A stretch of DNA of 64,000 nt from Lysobacter capsici (GTDB lineage Bacteria; Pseudomonadota; Gammaproteobacteria; Xanthomonadales; Xanthomonadaceae), in contig NZ_CP094357.1 of the NCBI RefSeq assembly GCF_014779555.2, positions 1,674,001 to 1,738,000 on the forward strand, written 5' to 3'. The notes beneath the pieces are model-generated. The model saw nothing but the letters and a program-made list of their open reading frames with translations, was not told the origin of the DNA and ran no database searches. Positions 8,738 to 17,502 of the stretch are shown here, piece after piece; the stretch's first letter is position 1, and each line of letters begins with the position of its first letter. The position numbers and the translations under genes are program-made.

Positions 8738-9071
8738 GGAGAATCCCTGTTGAGCGCGGTGACGATCTGCGTTTTCTTTCGGAAAGTCAATTATCGAAAG
8801 TAAAACAAAAGAAATAGGCCGGATGAGTTTGTTGTCGGAACCGGTTCGGAAAAAACGAAAGATCGGCTTGGATTTGCTTTCGTTGCGTGCTTAACAGGGG
8901 TTTTTGCCAGGTTTAGAAAGTATTGCATCGCACAATCTTTCGTTTTGCCCGATAAATTCTTCCTTTTTTCTTTCAATTCATTGACAGCTTTCGAATCACT
9001 GCCCTAGAGTCGGTCGCAACAGGTTTCGAATGCCCGCCGAGCGGGTCCTTGGGGGCAAGGTGATATTCCGC
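8738..9071. promoter_or_regulatory. Shared divergent control region with six CTTTCG boxes
   Basis: This 334-base AT-richer gap separates agaS from the GH31 gene. The hexamer CTTTCG occurs at 8776-8781, 8877-8882, 8937-8942 and 8988-8993, and as its complement CGAAAG at 8795-8800 and 8856-8861, with near matches at 8781-8786 (GGAAAG), 8915-8920 (AGAAAG) and 8970-8975 (CTTTCA). AgaR-type DeoR regulators are known to bind CTTTC-like repeats, so these are probable operators controlling both directions. That the repeats exist is seen directly; binding is inferred. Confidence 0.75.
8981..9010 (+). promoter_or_regulatory. Sigma-70 promoter for the GH31 gene
   Basis: A perfect TTGACA (-35, 8981-8986) and TAGAGT (-10, 9005-9010) are separated by 18 bases, about 60 bases before the GH31 start codon. 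One CTTTCG box (8988-8993) lies in the spacer, exactly where a repressor would block polymerase. Confidence 0.65.
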
Positions 9072-12000
9072 ATGCGTCGTCCGCGTCCGTCGATCGCGAT
9101 TCTTTCGAGCACGATTCTGGCCGCGCTGCTGGCGTCGCCGGCCGTGGCCGAGCCGGTCGGCAATCTGCGCGCGGTCCGCGCCGAGGCCGGCGCGACGCCG
9201 AGCTGGGAGCTGAGCACCGACACCGGCAGCGTGCTGCGTATCGAAGTGCTGGCGCAGGACATCGTGCGGGTGCAGGCCGGGCGCCGCGGCAAGCTGACGC
9301 CGGCGGGCGACAAGGCCGCGCCGATCGTGCTGCCGCAACCGACGGCGAAGGTCGACGCCACGTTGGAGGAAGACGCCGCCGAAGTGCGCGTGCGCACCGG
9401 CGCGCTGGTGCTGCACGTGCAACGGCAACCGTTGAAGCTGCGGCTGGAGCGGATCGATGGCGAACGCCGCACCGCGCTGTGGCAGGAACTGCAACCGCTG
9501 GACCTCGACGCGACCCAGAGCGTGCAGGTGCTGTCGTCGCAGGCCGACGAGGCGTTCTATGGCGGCGGCCAGCAGAACGGGCGTTACCAGTTCAAGGGCC
9601 GCGAACTGGAGGTCTCGTACTCCGGCGGCTGGGAAGAAGGCGACCGCCCGAGCCCGGCGCCGATGCTGCTGAGCTCGCGCGGCTGGGGCATGTTGCGCAA
9701 CACCTGGAGCGACGGCAGTTACGACCTGCGTCAGCCCGATCAATCCACCTTGCTGCATCGCGAAGATCGCTTCGACGTTTATTACTTCGTCGGCGAACTG
9801 CCGCGCCTGCTCGAACGCTACACCCTGCTGACCGGCCGTCCCGGCCTGTTGCCGCGCTGGGCGCTGTCGTACGGCGACGCCGATTGCTACAACGACGGCG
9901 ACAACGGCAAGAAGCCCGGGACCGTGCCCGAAGGCTGGCACGATGGCCCGACCGGCACCACGATCGATGTGGTCGAGAGCGTCGCGCGCCAGTATCGCGA
10001 ACACGACATGCCCGGCGGCTGGATCCTGCCCAACGACGGCTACGGCTGCGGCTACAAGCAATTGCCCGAAACGGTGAAGGGGCTAGCGAAATACGGCTTC
10101 CGCACCGGCCTGTGGACCGAGAACGGCGTCGACAAGATCGCCTGGGAAGTCGGCACCGCCGGCAGCCGGGTGCAGAAGCTCGACGTGGCCTGGACCGGCA
10201 AGGGCTATCAGTTCGCGATGGACGCCAATCAATCGGCGTTCAACGGCATCTTGCACAACTCCGATTCGCGCCCGTTCCTGTGGACGGTGATGGGCTGGGC
10301 CGGCATCCAGCGCTATGCGGTGGCCTGGACCGGCGATCAGAGCGCGAGCTGGGATTACATCCGCTGGCATGTGCCGACCCTGATCGGTTCGGGCCTGTCG
10401 GGCATGGCCTACGCCACCGGCGACGTCGATGCGATCTTCGGCGGCAGCGCCGAAACCTATACCCGCGATCTGCAATGGAAAGCCTTCACCCCGGTGCTGA
10501 TGGGCATGTCGGGTTGGTCGTCGAATGCGCGCAAGCATCCGTGGTGGTTCGACGAGCCGTATCGCAGCATCAATCGCGATTATCTGAAATTGAAGATGCG
10601 GCTGACGCCGTACATGTACGGCCTCGCGCACGATGCCGCGCAGACCGGCGCGCCGCCGGTGCGCGGGCTGATGTGGGATTACCCGCAAGACCCGCATGCG
10701 CGCGACGAGGCCTACAAGTACCAGTTCCTGCTCGGCCGCGATCTGCTGGTGGCGCCGGTCTATCGCAGCCAGGCCGCGAGCCGCGGCTGGCGGCGCGGTA
10801 TCCATCTGCCGGCCGGACGCTGGATCGATTACTGGGACGGACGCAGCGTGCAGGCCGGCGCCGCCGGGCGCGAACTCGATCGTCAAGTCGATCTCGCCAC
10901 GCTGCCGCTGTTCGTGCGTGCCGGCGCGATCGTGCCGATGCATCCGGCGATGCTGTTCGACGGCGAAAAGCCGCTCGACGAAATCACCTTCGACCTGTAT
11001 CCGCAGGGCGATTCGCAGTACACGCTGTACGAGGACGACGGCAATACGCGCCGCCATGAGCAAGGCGAGTCGAGCACCCAGCAGGTGCGCATGAGTGCGC
11101 CGGCGCAGGGCAGCGGCCCGGTGAATGTGCGGATCGATGCGGTGCAGGGCCAGTACCAGGGCCAGTTGCCGCAACGCCGCTACGGCTTGCGCGTGCTCAG
11201 CCGGCAGGCGCCGCGCGCGGTGTCGGTCGACGGTCGCGCATTGCCGAAGCTGGCCGATGCCGCAGCGCTTCAAGCCGCGACCGAAGGTTGGTATTTCGAT
11301 CCGGCCGAGCGCAAGGGCAGCGTGCATGTGCGTACCGCCGCGGTCGACATTCGCAAGCCGTTGCAGGTCGCGCTCGACATCGCCGTCGCCGCGGCGCCCG
11401 CCGACGATGCCTTCCCGGCCGCGCCGGCGCTCGGTCGCGCGCTGCCGGCCGACAGCTTGCTGGTGGTCAATCGTCCGGCCGAAGAACCCGGGCATGCGTT
11501 GGAAAATGCCTTCGACGACGATCCGGCGACGTGGTTCCGCAGCGTGCGCAATCAGGCCGTGCGTACCGGGGCGCACGAATGGACGGTTGGTTTCGGCGAA
11601 CGCAAGTTGATCGACGGCATCGAGATCGCGCCGCGCAACGACAAGAACTGGAAGCACGGCCAGGTCCGCGACTACGAGGTGTACCTGGGCGACAGCAACG
11701 GCGAATGGGGCGAACCGATCGCGCGCGGCCGTCTGCAGCTCAAGCAGGAAACGCAGCGCATCGATTTCCCCGCGCGCGCCGGCCGGCTGCTGCGCTTCCG
11801 CGTGCTCAGCGTGCAGAACCCCGAGGGCGACGGCGCATCGGCGACCGATCCGATGGTCACCGCTGCTCAAGGCAATGCGGCGCGCGCGGTCGATGCATTG
11901 CAGCCGCGCGATGTCGGCCCGATCGCGCTGTCGAGTTTCCACATCCTCGAACACCAGGAACCCGAGCGTCCGGCGCAGCAGCGCTATCTGTCCGAGCTGG

Positions 12001-12422
12001 CGTTGCCGGCCGCGTTGAAGAGTCAGGTGCATGCCGATCGCGCCTTCCGCGGCGACGACGCGCTGCGCATGAACGGTCTGCTGTTCCGCCGCGGGTTGGG
12101 CGTCGGCCCGGCCAGCCGCATCGATCTGCGTCTGCAAGGCCAGTGGCGATTGCTGCGCGCCGACCTCGGCATCGACGATGCCTGCCGCGCCGCCGGCGGC
12201 CTGCAGTTCCAGGTCTGGGGCGACGAGCGTCTGCTTTACGACAGCGGCTTGGTGAAGGCGCCGGGCGTGGTCAAGCCGGAGCTCGATATCCGCGGTCTGT
12301 CGACCTTGAGCCTGCGCACGCTCGGCGCGCAGGGCAGCCAACCCGCGCAGGTGTGCGCGAACTGGGCCAACGCCGTGCTGATCGGCCAGGAGGGCGACAG
12401 CGCCAGCGTGGTCGCGCCATGA
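9072..12422 (+). CDS. Secreted GH31 glycosidase with F5/8 and NPCBM domains, probable alpha-N-acetylgalactosaminidase
   Basis: 1116 residues. A signal peptide covers about 1-26 (ends SPAVAEP). A GH31 N-terminal beta-sandwich is followed by the (beta/alpha)8 barrel; KLDVAWTG at D371 is in the nucleophile position and AVAWTGDQS at D422 in the acid/base position, with LIGSGLSGMAYATGDVDAIF following as in GH31 enzymes. After the GH31 C-terminal sandwich come a discoidin-like F5/8 domain (about 793-925) and an NPCBM domain (about 970-1105). GH31 members with this C-terminal architecture include alpha-N-acetylgalactosaminidases. The start is the ATG at 9072, which gives a clean signal peptide; a longer frame from 9030 would not. 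Location beside aga genes and a CTTTCG operator supports GalNAc release; alpha-glucosidase or alpha-galactosidase activity is the alternative. Confidence 0.85.
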   Translation: MRRPRPSIAILSSTILAALLASPAVAEPVGNLRAVRAEAGATPSWELSTDTGSVLRIEVLAQDIVRVQAGRRGKLTPAGDKAAPIVLPQPTAKVDATLEEDAAEVRVRTGALVLHVQRQPLKLRLERIDGERRTALWQELQPLDLDATQSVQVLSSQADEAFYGGGQQNGRYQFKGRELEVSYSGGWEEGDRPSPAPMLLSSRGWGMLRNTWSDGSYDLRQPDQSTLLHREDRFDVYYFVGELPRLLERYTLLTGRPGLLPRWALSYGDADCYNDGDNGKKPGTVPEGWHDGPTGTTIDVVESVARQYREHDMPGGWILPNDGYGCGYKQLPETVKGLAKYGFRTGLWTENGVDKIAWEVGTAGSRVQKLDVAWTGKGYQFAMDANQSAFNGILHNSDSRPFLWTVMGWAGIQRYAVAWTGDQSASWDYIRWHVPTLIGSGLSGMAYATGDVDAIFGGSAETYTRDLQWKAFTPVLMGMSGWSSNARKHPWWFDEPYRSINRDYLKLKMRLTPYMYGLAHDAAQTGAPPVRGLMWDYPQDPHARDEAYKYQFLLGRDLLVAPVYRSQAASRGWRRGIHLPAGRWIDYWDGRSVQAGAAGRELDRQVDLATLPLFVRAGAIVPMHPAMLFDGEKPLDEITFDLYPQGDSQYTLYEDDGNTRRHEQGESSTQQVRMSAPAQGSGPVNVRIDAVQGQYQGQLPQRRYGLRVLSRQAPRAVSVDGRALPKLADAAALQAATEGWYFDPAERKGSVHVRTAAVDIRKPLQVALDIAVAAAPADDAFPAAPALGRALPADSLLVVNRPAEEPGHALENAFDDDPATWFRSVRNQAVRTGAHEWTVGFGERKLIDGIEIAPRNDKNWKHGQVRDYEVYLGDSNGEWGEPIARGRLQLKQETQRIDFPARAGRLLRFRVLSVQNPEGDGASATDPMVTAAQGNAARAVDALQPRDVGPIALSSFHILEHQEPERPAQQRYLSELALPAALKSQVHADRAFRGDDALRMNGLLFRRGLGVGPASRIDLRLQGQWRLLRADLGIDDACRAAGGLQFQVWGDERLLYDSGLVKAPGVVKPELDIRGLSTLSLRTLGAQGSQPAQVCANWANAVLIGQEGDSASVVAP

Positions 12423-12560
12423 ACCTTGCGAATCCCCAATCCCGAACACGCCCTCGAACACGCAACACAACCGCCGCACCGCACCCGCCAAACCCCGTCA
12501 GCAACGCCGAACCCGTAACCCCGAACCCGTAACACCGCTCCTCCCCCGCCCATACCGACT

Positions 12561-12576
12561 GCGGCCTTTTGGCCGC
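12561..12576 (+). terminator. Hairpin between GH31 and TonB receptor genes
   Basis: GCGGCC-TTTT-GGCCGC forms a perfect 6-bp stem within the 217-base gap. There is no following T run, so it may be a processing or attenuation hairpin rather than a true terminator; read-through into the receptor gene is possible. Confidence 0.35.
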
Positions 12577-12639
12577 GGCCCGGGATCGCTGTTGCCCTTC
12601 GTCCGCCATCCGCGCCGCAGTCCTGCCAGGAGAGTTCCG

Positions 12640-15600
12640 ATGTTGCCCGCAAGCCGCCGTACGCGCCGTCCACGCGCCAACCGCATCCCCGCCACCCCGT
12701 TGTCGCTGGCCCTGGCCGTCGCGCTGCTGGGTCATGTATCCCTCGCAGCCGCACAGGATGGCGCGGCCAGCACGGACAGCAAGGACAAGACCACCGAACT
12801 GTCGCGGGTGGAAGTCACCGGTTCCAACATCCGCCGCACCGATGTGGAAACCGCATCGCCGGTGCAGATCGTCAGCAAGCAGGACATCGAGAACATGGGC
12901 GCGCGCACCTTGTTGCAGGTGCTCGACAACCTGCCGGCCGCGCGCCCGGCGCAGCAGGATTCGCGCTCGCTGTTCACCGGGTCCGACGGCGCCTCGCAGG
13001 CCAATCTGCGCGGCCTCGGCGCGCAGGGCACGCTGGTGCTGTTGAACGGCCGGCGCCTGTCGTACTACGGCGCGCCGGCCGGGTTCCAGACCCAGTTCGT
13101 CAACATCGACGCGATTCCCGCCGCGGCGATCGAACGCATGGAAGTGCTGACCGACGGCGCCTCGGCGGTGTACGGCACCGACGCGGTGGCCGGCGTGATC
13201 AACGTGATCACCAAGCGCAATTACCAGGGCGCGGAGGTCAACCTGACCACCGACATGTCCTCGCGCATCGATTCCTACGGCGAGCATCAGGCCAGCATCA
13301 CCGCCGGCTTCGGCGACCTCGACGAAGACCGCTACAACGTCTACGCCTCGGTCAACCTGTACCGCCGCGACGCGATTCCGCTGAGCGATTTCTACGACAA
13401 GCGGCCCAAGCAGTACTACGTCAACAACCCGAACTACCTCAACAACCTGCGCCTGGGCACCGGCAGCAAGCCGGGCGTGTTCAACCCAGGCAGCTACTTC
13501 GCCTTCGACCCGGTCACAGGCCGGCGCGTGCAGGAAGCCGCGCCGGGCTGCAACAACGTGCTCACCACCGAAGCCGCGGGCCCGCGTTGCATCTGGCAGA
13601 CCTGGATGAACAACGAGATCGACGCCGGCGCCAAGTCCGAACGCAACACCGCCTACGTCAACGCGCATTTCCTGATCGGCGACAGCACCGAGGCCTTCGC
13701 CGAGGCGACCTATACCGACATCGACCTGCGCGCCAACGGCGGCACGCCGCGCGCCTACAACACCACCACCGGCAATCCGACCAGCTGGTTCTCGCGCAAC
13801 ACCGGCACCTCGGTCAATCAGTTCCTGTATCCCTTCCTCGGCCCGAACAACGAGTACAACCACGCCAGCCCGCAGCTCAGGGCGATGATGGGCGGCGTGG
13901 TGGGCCTGCAGTATCTGTTGCAGGACGCGGGCGCGAACTACTTCGGCCAGCGCAACACCGACAAGAGCTATCGCGCGCTCGGCGGCCTGCGCGGCGCCAT
14001 CGGCGACTGGAACTGGGAAACCGCGTTCGCCACCGCCGGCACCCACTCGACCACCTACCAGACCATCAACGTCAACCTGGAAGGCTTCGAGAAAGCGTTC
14101 GGCCCGTACACCACCGACCCGGGCACCGGCCGGGTGATCATCTCCGACCATCCGGCGTACAAGTTCGGTCAGATCAGCGACGCCAACGCGGCGCTGATCC
14201 GCGCGGCGTTCCCGACCTTCGACATCCAGTCCTGGACCCGCCTGCACACCCTCGACGGCAAGATCGAAGGCCCGCTGTTCAAGCTGCCGGCCGGCGAAGT
14301 GCGCGCGGCGTTCGGCTTCAACGTCAGCCGCGAGACCTTCTACACCCCGGGTAACGAAGACGCGGCCAACGGCCTGATCACCCAGCAGGGCGGTTCATGG
14401 TTCGACGGCAAGCGCAACACCTATGCGGTGTTCGCCGAGGCCGTCGCGCCGCTGACCGACAAGCTCGAACTCGACGCCGCGCTGCGCGTGGACAAGTACC
14501 CGAACTTCAGCGCCAACGTCGCGCCGAAGATCGGCCTGAAATATCAGGTGTTGCCGCAACTGCTGTTGCGCGGCACCTATTCGGAAGGCTTCCGCGCGCC
14601 GAGCCTGGCCGAGTCCGGCACCGGCGGCGTGTTCGCCCAGCTCGGCGGTTACCGCGACGAGGTCCGCTGCGACGAGACCAACGCCATCGCCAACCTGCTG
14701 CGTCAATCGCGCCGCAGCGGCGATGTGGACCTGGGCAATTCGCTGCTCAACGCCGACTGCAGCCGCACCGTGGCGCGCATGACCCAGCCCAATCAGGACC
14801 TCAAGCCGGAGAAGGCCAAGATCGGCACCCTGGGCTTCGTGTTCGAGCCGCTGGACTGGCTGTCGGTGTCGGCCGACTACTGGTTCATCTATCGCCGCAA
14901 CGAGATCGCCGCGCCGGACTACAGCAAGGACGAAGACATCCTGTCGTCGACGCGTTCGCCGATCACCGAGTCCGACCGCGCCGCGGTGGCCGCGCTGGCG
15001 GCGATGTGCGCCGATCCGGCCAGCGGCGTGAGCTGTCCGGGCGCGCTGCCGGGCTACAGCGTCGGCAACGTCGCCAGCGTCGTCGGCCAGTACAAGAACA
15101 AGGGCCGCACCCTGATCGACGGCTTCGACATCGATGCGCGCAGCCGCTTCTCGCTGGGCGAGTGGGGCAGCCTCAACATCGGCCTGGCCGCGACCATCGC
15201 GCGCCGCAATCAGGCCTATCTGGACGACGAGAACGGCTGGTACTACGGCAACACCGTGGGCTATTACGGCAATCCGCGTCTGCGCGCGACGATCAACGCC
15301 GACTGGAACTACCGCCAGGTGACCACCAGCTTCTTCGTGAACTACGTCGGCACCACCAAGTGGGCCTGGGAACGCATCGACGCGGAGGACAACAATCCGC
15401 AGACCTGCACCGCCGGTTACCTGCCGGTGGCCAAGGCCCAGTGCGACGGCGTGCCGTCGTGGTGGACGGCGAATCTGAGCCTGACCTGGCGTCCGACCGA
15501 AAAGCTCAACGTCGGCGTCACCGTCAAGAACCTGTTCGATCGTCTGCCGTTCTACGATCCCAACAGCTTCCTCGGCGATTCCAGCGACTACGCCAGCATC

Positions 15601-15642
15601 TTCGGCCGCAGCTACAGCTTCACGGTCGGCTACAAGTTCTGA
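12640..15642 (+). CDS. TonB-dependent outer-membrane receptor, probable oligosaccharide importer
   Basis: 1000 residues. A signal peptide with Arg-rich n-region covers about 1-42 (ends SLAAAQ). The plug begins at VEVTGSNIRRTDVETASPVQ and continues through NMGARTLLQVLDNLPA, VLLNGRRLSYYGAP and VLTDGASAVYGTDAVAGVINVIT; the barrel ends in SYSFTVGYKF with the terminal Phe needed for outer-membrane assembly. The GSNI(R)R plug is typical of carbohydrate-linked receptors in Xanthomonadaceae. It follows the GH31 gene on the same strand and is probably co-regulated, importing sugars released by that enzyme (inference). AGGAGA precedes the ATG at 12640; the frame upstream to 12592 begins with TTG and is less likely. 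Confidence 0.92.
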   Translation: MLPASRRTRRPRANRIPATPLSLALAVALLGHVSLAAAQDGAASTDSKDKTTELSRVEVTGSNIRRTDVETASPVQIVSKQDIENMGARTLLQVLDNLPAARPAQQDSRSLFTGSDGASQANLRGLGAQGTLVLLNGRRLSYYGAPAGFQTQFVNIDAIPAAAIERMEVLTDGASAVYGTDAVAGVINVITKRNYQGAEVNLTTDMSSRIDSYGEHQASITAGFGDLDEDRYNVYASVNLYRRDAIPLSDFYDKRPKQYYVNNPNYLNNLRLGTGSKPGVFNPGSYFAFDPVTGRRVQEAAPGCNNVLTTEAAGPRCIWQTWMNNEIDAGAKSERNTAYVNAHFLIGDSTEAFAEATYTDIDLRANGGTPRAYNTTTGNPTSWFSRNTGTSVNQFLYPFLGPNNEYNHASPQLRAMMGGVVGLQYLLQDAGANYFGQRNTDKSYRALGGLRGAIGDWNWETAFATAGTHSTTYQTINVNLEGFEKAFGPYTTDPGTGRVIISDHPAYKFGQISDANAALIRAAFPTFDIQSWTRLHTLDGKIEGPLFKLPAGEVRAAFGFNVSRETFYTPGNEDAANGLITQQGGSWFDGKRNTYAVFAEAVAPLTDKLELDAALRVDKYPNFSANVAPKIGLKYQVLPQLLLRGTYSEGFRAPSLAESGTGGVFAQLGGYRDEVRCDETNAIANLLRQSRRSGDVDLGNSLLNADCSRTVARMTQPNQDLKPEKAKIGTLGFVFEPLDWLSVSADYWFIYRRNEIAAPDYSKDEDILSSTRSPITESDRAAVAALAAMCADPASGVSCPGALPGYSVGNVASVVGQYKNKGRTLIDGFDIDARSRFSLGEWGSLNIGLAATIARRNQAYLDDENGWYYGNTVGYYGNPRLRATINADWNYRQVTTSFFVNYVGTTKWAWERIDAEDNNPQTCTAGYLPVAKAQCDGVPSWWTANLSLTWRPTEKLNVGVTVKNLFDRLPFYDPNSFLGDSSDYASIFGRSYSFTVGYKF

Positions 15643-15832
15643 CGGTCGCATCGCGCCGGCGATGTCGTCGGCGCGATCCTTGGGGTGTTCCATCGCTCGC
15701 GGCCGACGGGTCTGCGGCGCGGAGCATGGCGCCTGCGACTCTGCATCGCAGGCACGGCGTGGGCGATGGGACGATACTGGCGGCGGCGACGGTGCGCGGC
15801 TGCGCACCGGGCCGAAACCAGGAGTCCGGACC

Positions 15833-16378
15833 ATGTCGATTGCGCTGCATCGAGTGACCGACGTCGCGCCGCCGCCGCATTCGCGGGTGGCCGGCGCGTA
15901 CCCGTCGACGGATTTGTACGACGCCTATTCGATCGAGCTGCCGGACGAGGCGTCCGGCGATCCGGAAACCCTGGCGCGATTCGTGTTCGCGCGCAGCCCG
16001 GCCTGGATCGGCGGACTGATGCGCGTACGCGATGCGCTGGTGGCGGGGCTCGGCCTGAAGACCGCGCGGCGATTGCACCGGCTCGGCGCGAACGGCGGCG
16101 AGCGCGTCGGCATGTTCCGCATCTACGAACGGCAGCCCTCGGAGATCGTGCTGGGCGAAGACGACAAGCATCTGGATTTCAAGCTGTCGCTGCTGTGCCA
16201 GCCGCCCGGGGAGGCCGTCGCGCGGCGGCGATTGATCGTCTCGACCGCGGTGCATTGCCACAATCGCCTGGGCCGCGCGTATATCGCGGTGATCGCGCCG
16301 TTTCACCGGCTGATCGTGCGTTCCTGCCTGCGCCACGCCGCGCGCATCGGATGGCCGCCCCGACAGCCCGCGGGTTGA
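15833..16378 (+). CDS. DUF2867 family protein
   Basis: 181 residues, soluble, no signal peptide. The pattern DLYDAYSIELP, then FARSPAWIGGLMRVRDALV, GMFRIYER, DKHLDFKLSLL and a closing VHCHNRLGRAYIAVIAPFHRLIVRS matches the DUF2867 family, whose members sit within the SRPBCC-like fold class and have no assigned reaction. AGGAG lies eight bases before the ATG at 15833. It stands alone between the TonB receptor and the convergent thioesterase gene. Confidence 0.82.
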   Translation: MSIALHRVTDVAPPPHSRVAGAYPSTDLYDAYSIELPDEASGDPETLARFVFARSPAWIGGLMRVRDALVAGLGLKTARRLHRLGANGGERVGMFRIYERQPSEIVLGEDDKHLDFKLSLLCQPPGEAVARRRLIVSTAVHCHNRLGRAYIAVIAPFHRLIVRSCLRHAARIGWPPRQPAG

Positions 16379-16412
16379 GTGCGATAGCCCGGCCGCGGCG
16401 CGGCCGATGCGT

Positions 16413-17183
16413 TCAGCCCGGAACGGGCTCGGTCTGCGGCGCGCAGTGCGCGCGCACGAAGGCGTCCAGCTTGCGGGCGAAGCCGGGATTGGTGTTGATG
16501 AAAAAATGGCCGCCGGTCATCGCCGCGCGTTGCGCATCCGCGAACAGATCGCCCCAGGCGAACACGTCCTCGACCCGGGTTTCGTCCTGTTCTCCGGCCA
16601 GGATCAGCGCCGGGATCCGCGTCAGATCCGGATGCAGCGGCGGCAGGCGGAAGTTCTCGCCGAGGGCGAAATCGGCGCGCAGCGCGGGGAAGAACAGTTG
16701 CATGACCTCCGGGTCGTTGAGCAGTTCGCGCGGCGTGCCGTCGAGGCTGCGCAGCTTGGCCAGAAAGCGGTCGTCGGGCAGCTCGCTGACCCGCTCGCGC
16801 GGACGGTCCACGGTGGGCGAGCACTTGGCCGACAGCGCGATCGCGCGCGGCGCCGGCGCGCCCAGTTGCAGCAGGCGGTTGGCCGCGGAAAAAGCCATCA
16901 GCGCGCCGTTGCTGTGGCCGTACAGCAGGTAAGGCCGGTCGAGCAGCGGCAGCAGCTCGGGCAGCAGCTGCGTCAGCAGAGCGTCGATGTCGCGGATCAG
17001 CGGCTCGGCCATGCGCATGCCGCGTCCGGGCGGTTGCACGCACAACAGCTCGACCTGCGGGCTTAGCCATTTGCGCCAGGACGCGTACGAACTCGCGCTG
17101 CCTCCGGAGAAAGGAAACGCGAACAGGCGCAGGCGCGCGTGTTCGGAATTGCCGGATCGGACCAGCCAGGGCGAAGGTTTCAT
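16413..17183 (-). CDS. Type II thioesterase (GrsT/RifR-like)
   Basis: 256 residues, alpha/beta hydrolase. LFAFPFSGGSASSY near the N-terminus, the nucleophile elbow YGHSNGAL (Ser91), LILAGEQDE (acid region) and MTGGHFFIN (catalytic His) are those of stand-alone thioesterases that clear mis-primed carrier proteins in nonribosomal peptide or polyketide assembly. The usual elbow is GHSMG or GHSLG; here it is GHSNG. No NRPS or PKS gene lies in the window, so the partner is elsewhere or the enzyme acts on another acyl carrier. The start is uncertain: ATG at 17183 begins the family-like region but lacks a good Shine-Dalgarno; the frame is open to 17258. Confidence 0.85.
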   Translation of the reverse strand: MKPSPWLVRSGNSEHARLRLFAFPFSGGSASSYASWRKWLSPQVELLCVQPPGRGMRMAEPLIRDIDALLTQLLPELLPLLDRPYLLYGHSNGALMAFSAANRLLQLGAPAPRAIALSAKCSPTVDRPRERVSELPDDRFLAKLRSLDGTPRELLNDPEVMQLFFPALRADFALGENFRLPPLHPDLTRIPALILAGEQDETRVEDVFAWGDLFADAQRAAMTGGHFFINTNPGFARKLDAFVRAHCAPQTEPVPG

Positions 17184-17443
17184 GATGGCGCGCGCAGTGG
17201 AGTGGGGCGATGCGGACGCGCGCCGCGTCGCCGCACATTCGCGACGGACCCGGAGCACGATCGATCGGTGACGAATGTCGGCAAAGCCATGGCGTCATCG
17301 CGGCGATCGTCGCGATCCGCCACGCGCATCGACATCGACCGCGATTCTATGCGGTTCTTCATGACGAAGGCGCTCAGGCGGTCACGATCCCGGCGCCGCG
17401 GTCACCATCGCCCGCGTGACGGACGTCCCTCGGCGATAACCGC

Positions 17444-17473
17444 GGTGGGCGCCGCTTCGTGGCGCCGCCCACC
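17444..17473 (-). terminator. GC-rich hairpin after the GH16 gene
   Basis: GGTGGGC (17444-17450) pairs with GCCCACC (17467-17473), with further GCC/GGC pairs inside a TTCGT-containing loop, 30 bases past the GH16 stop on the minus strand. It has no T tract, so it is a weak intrinsic terminator at best. Confidence 0.4.
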
Positions 17474-17502
17474 GGGTCAGCTAACCTGGCAATTCGTCAT
17501 GC

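Noticed and set aside
10083-12491. An 802-codon minus-strand frame opposite the GH31 gene
   Set aside because: Low-complexity antisense translation; the plus strand has clear GH31, F5/8 and NPCBM domains.
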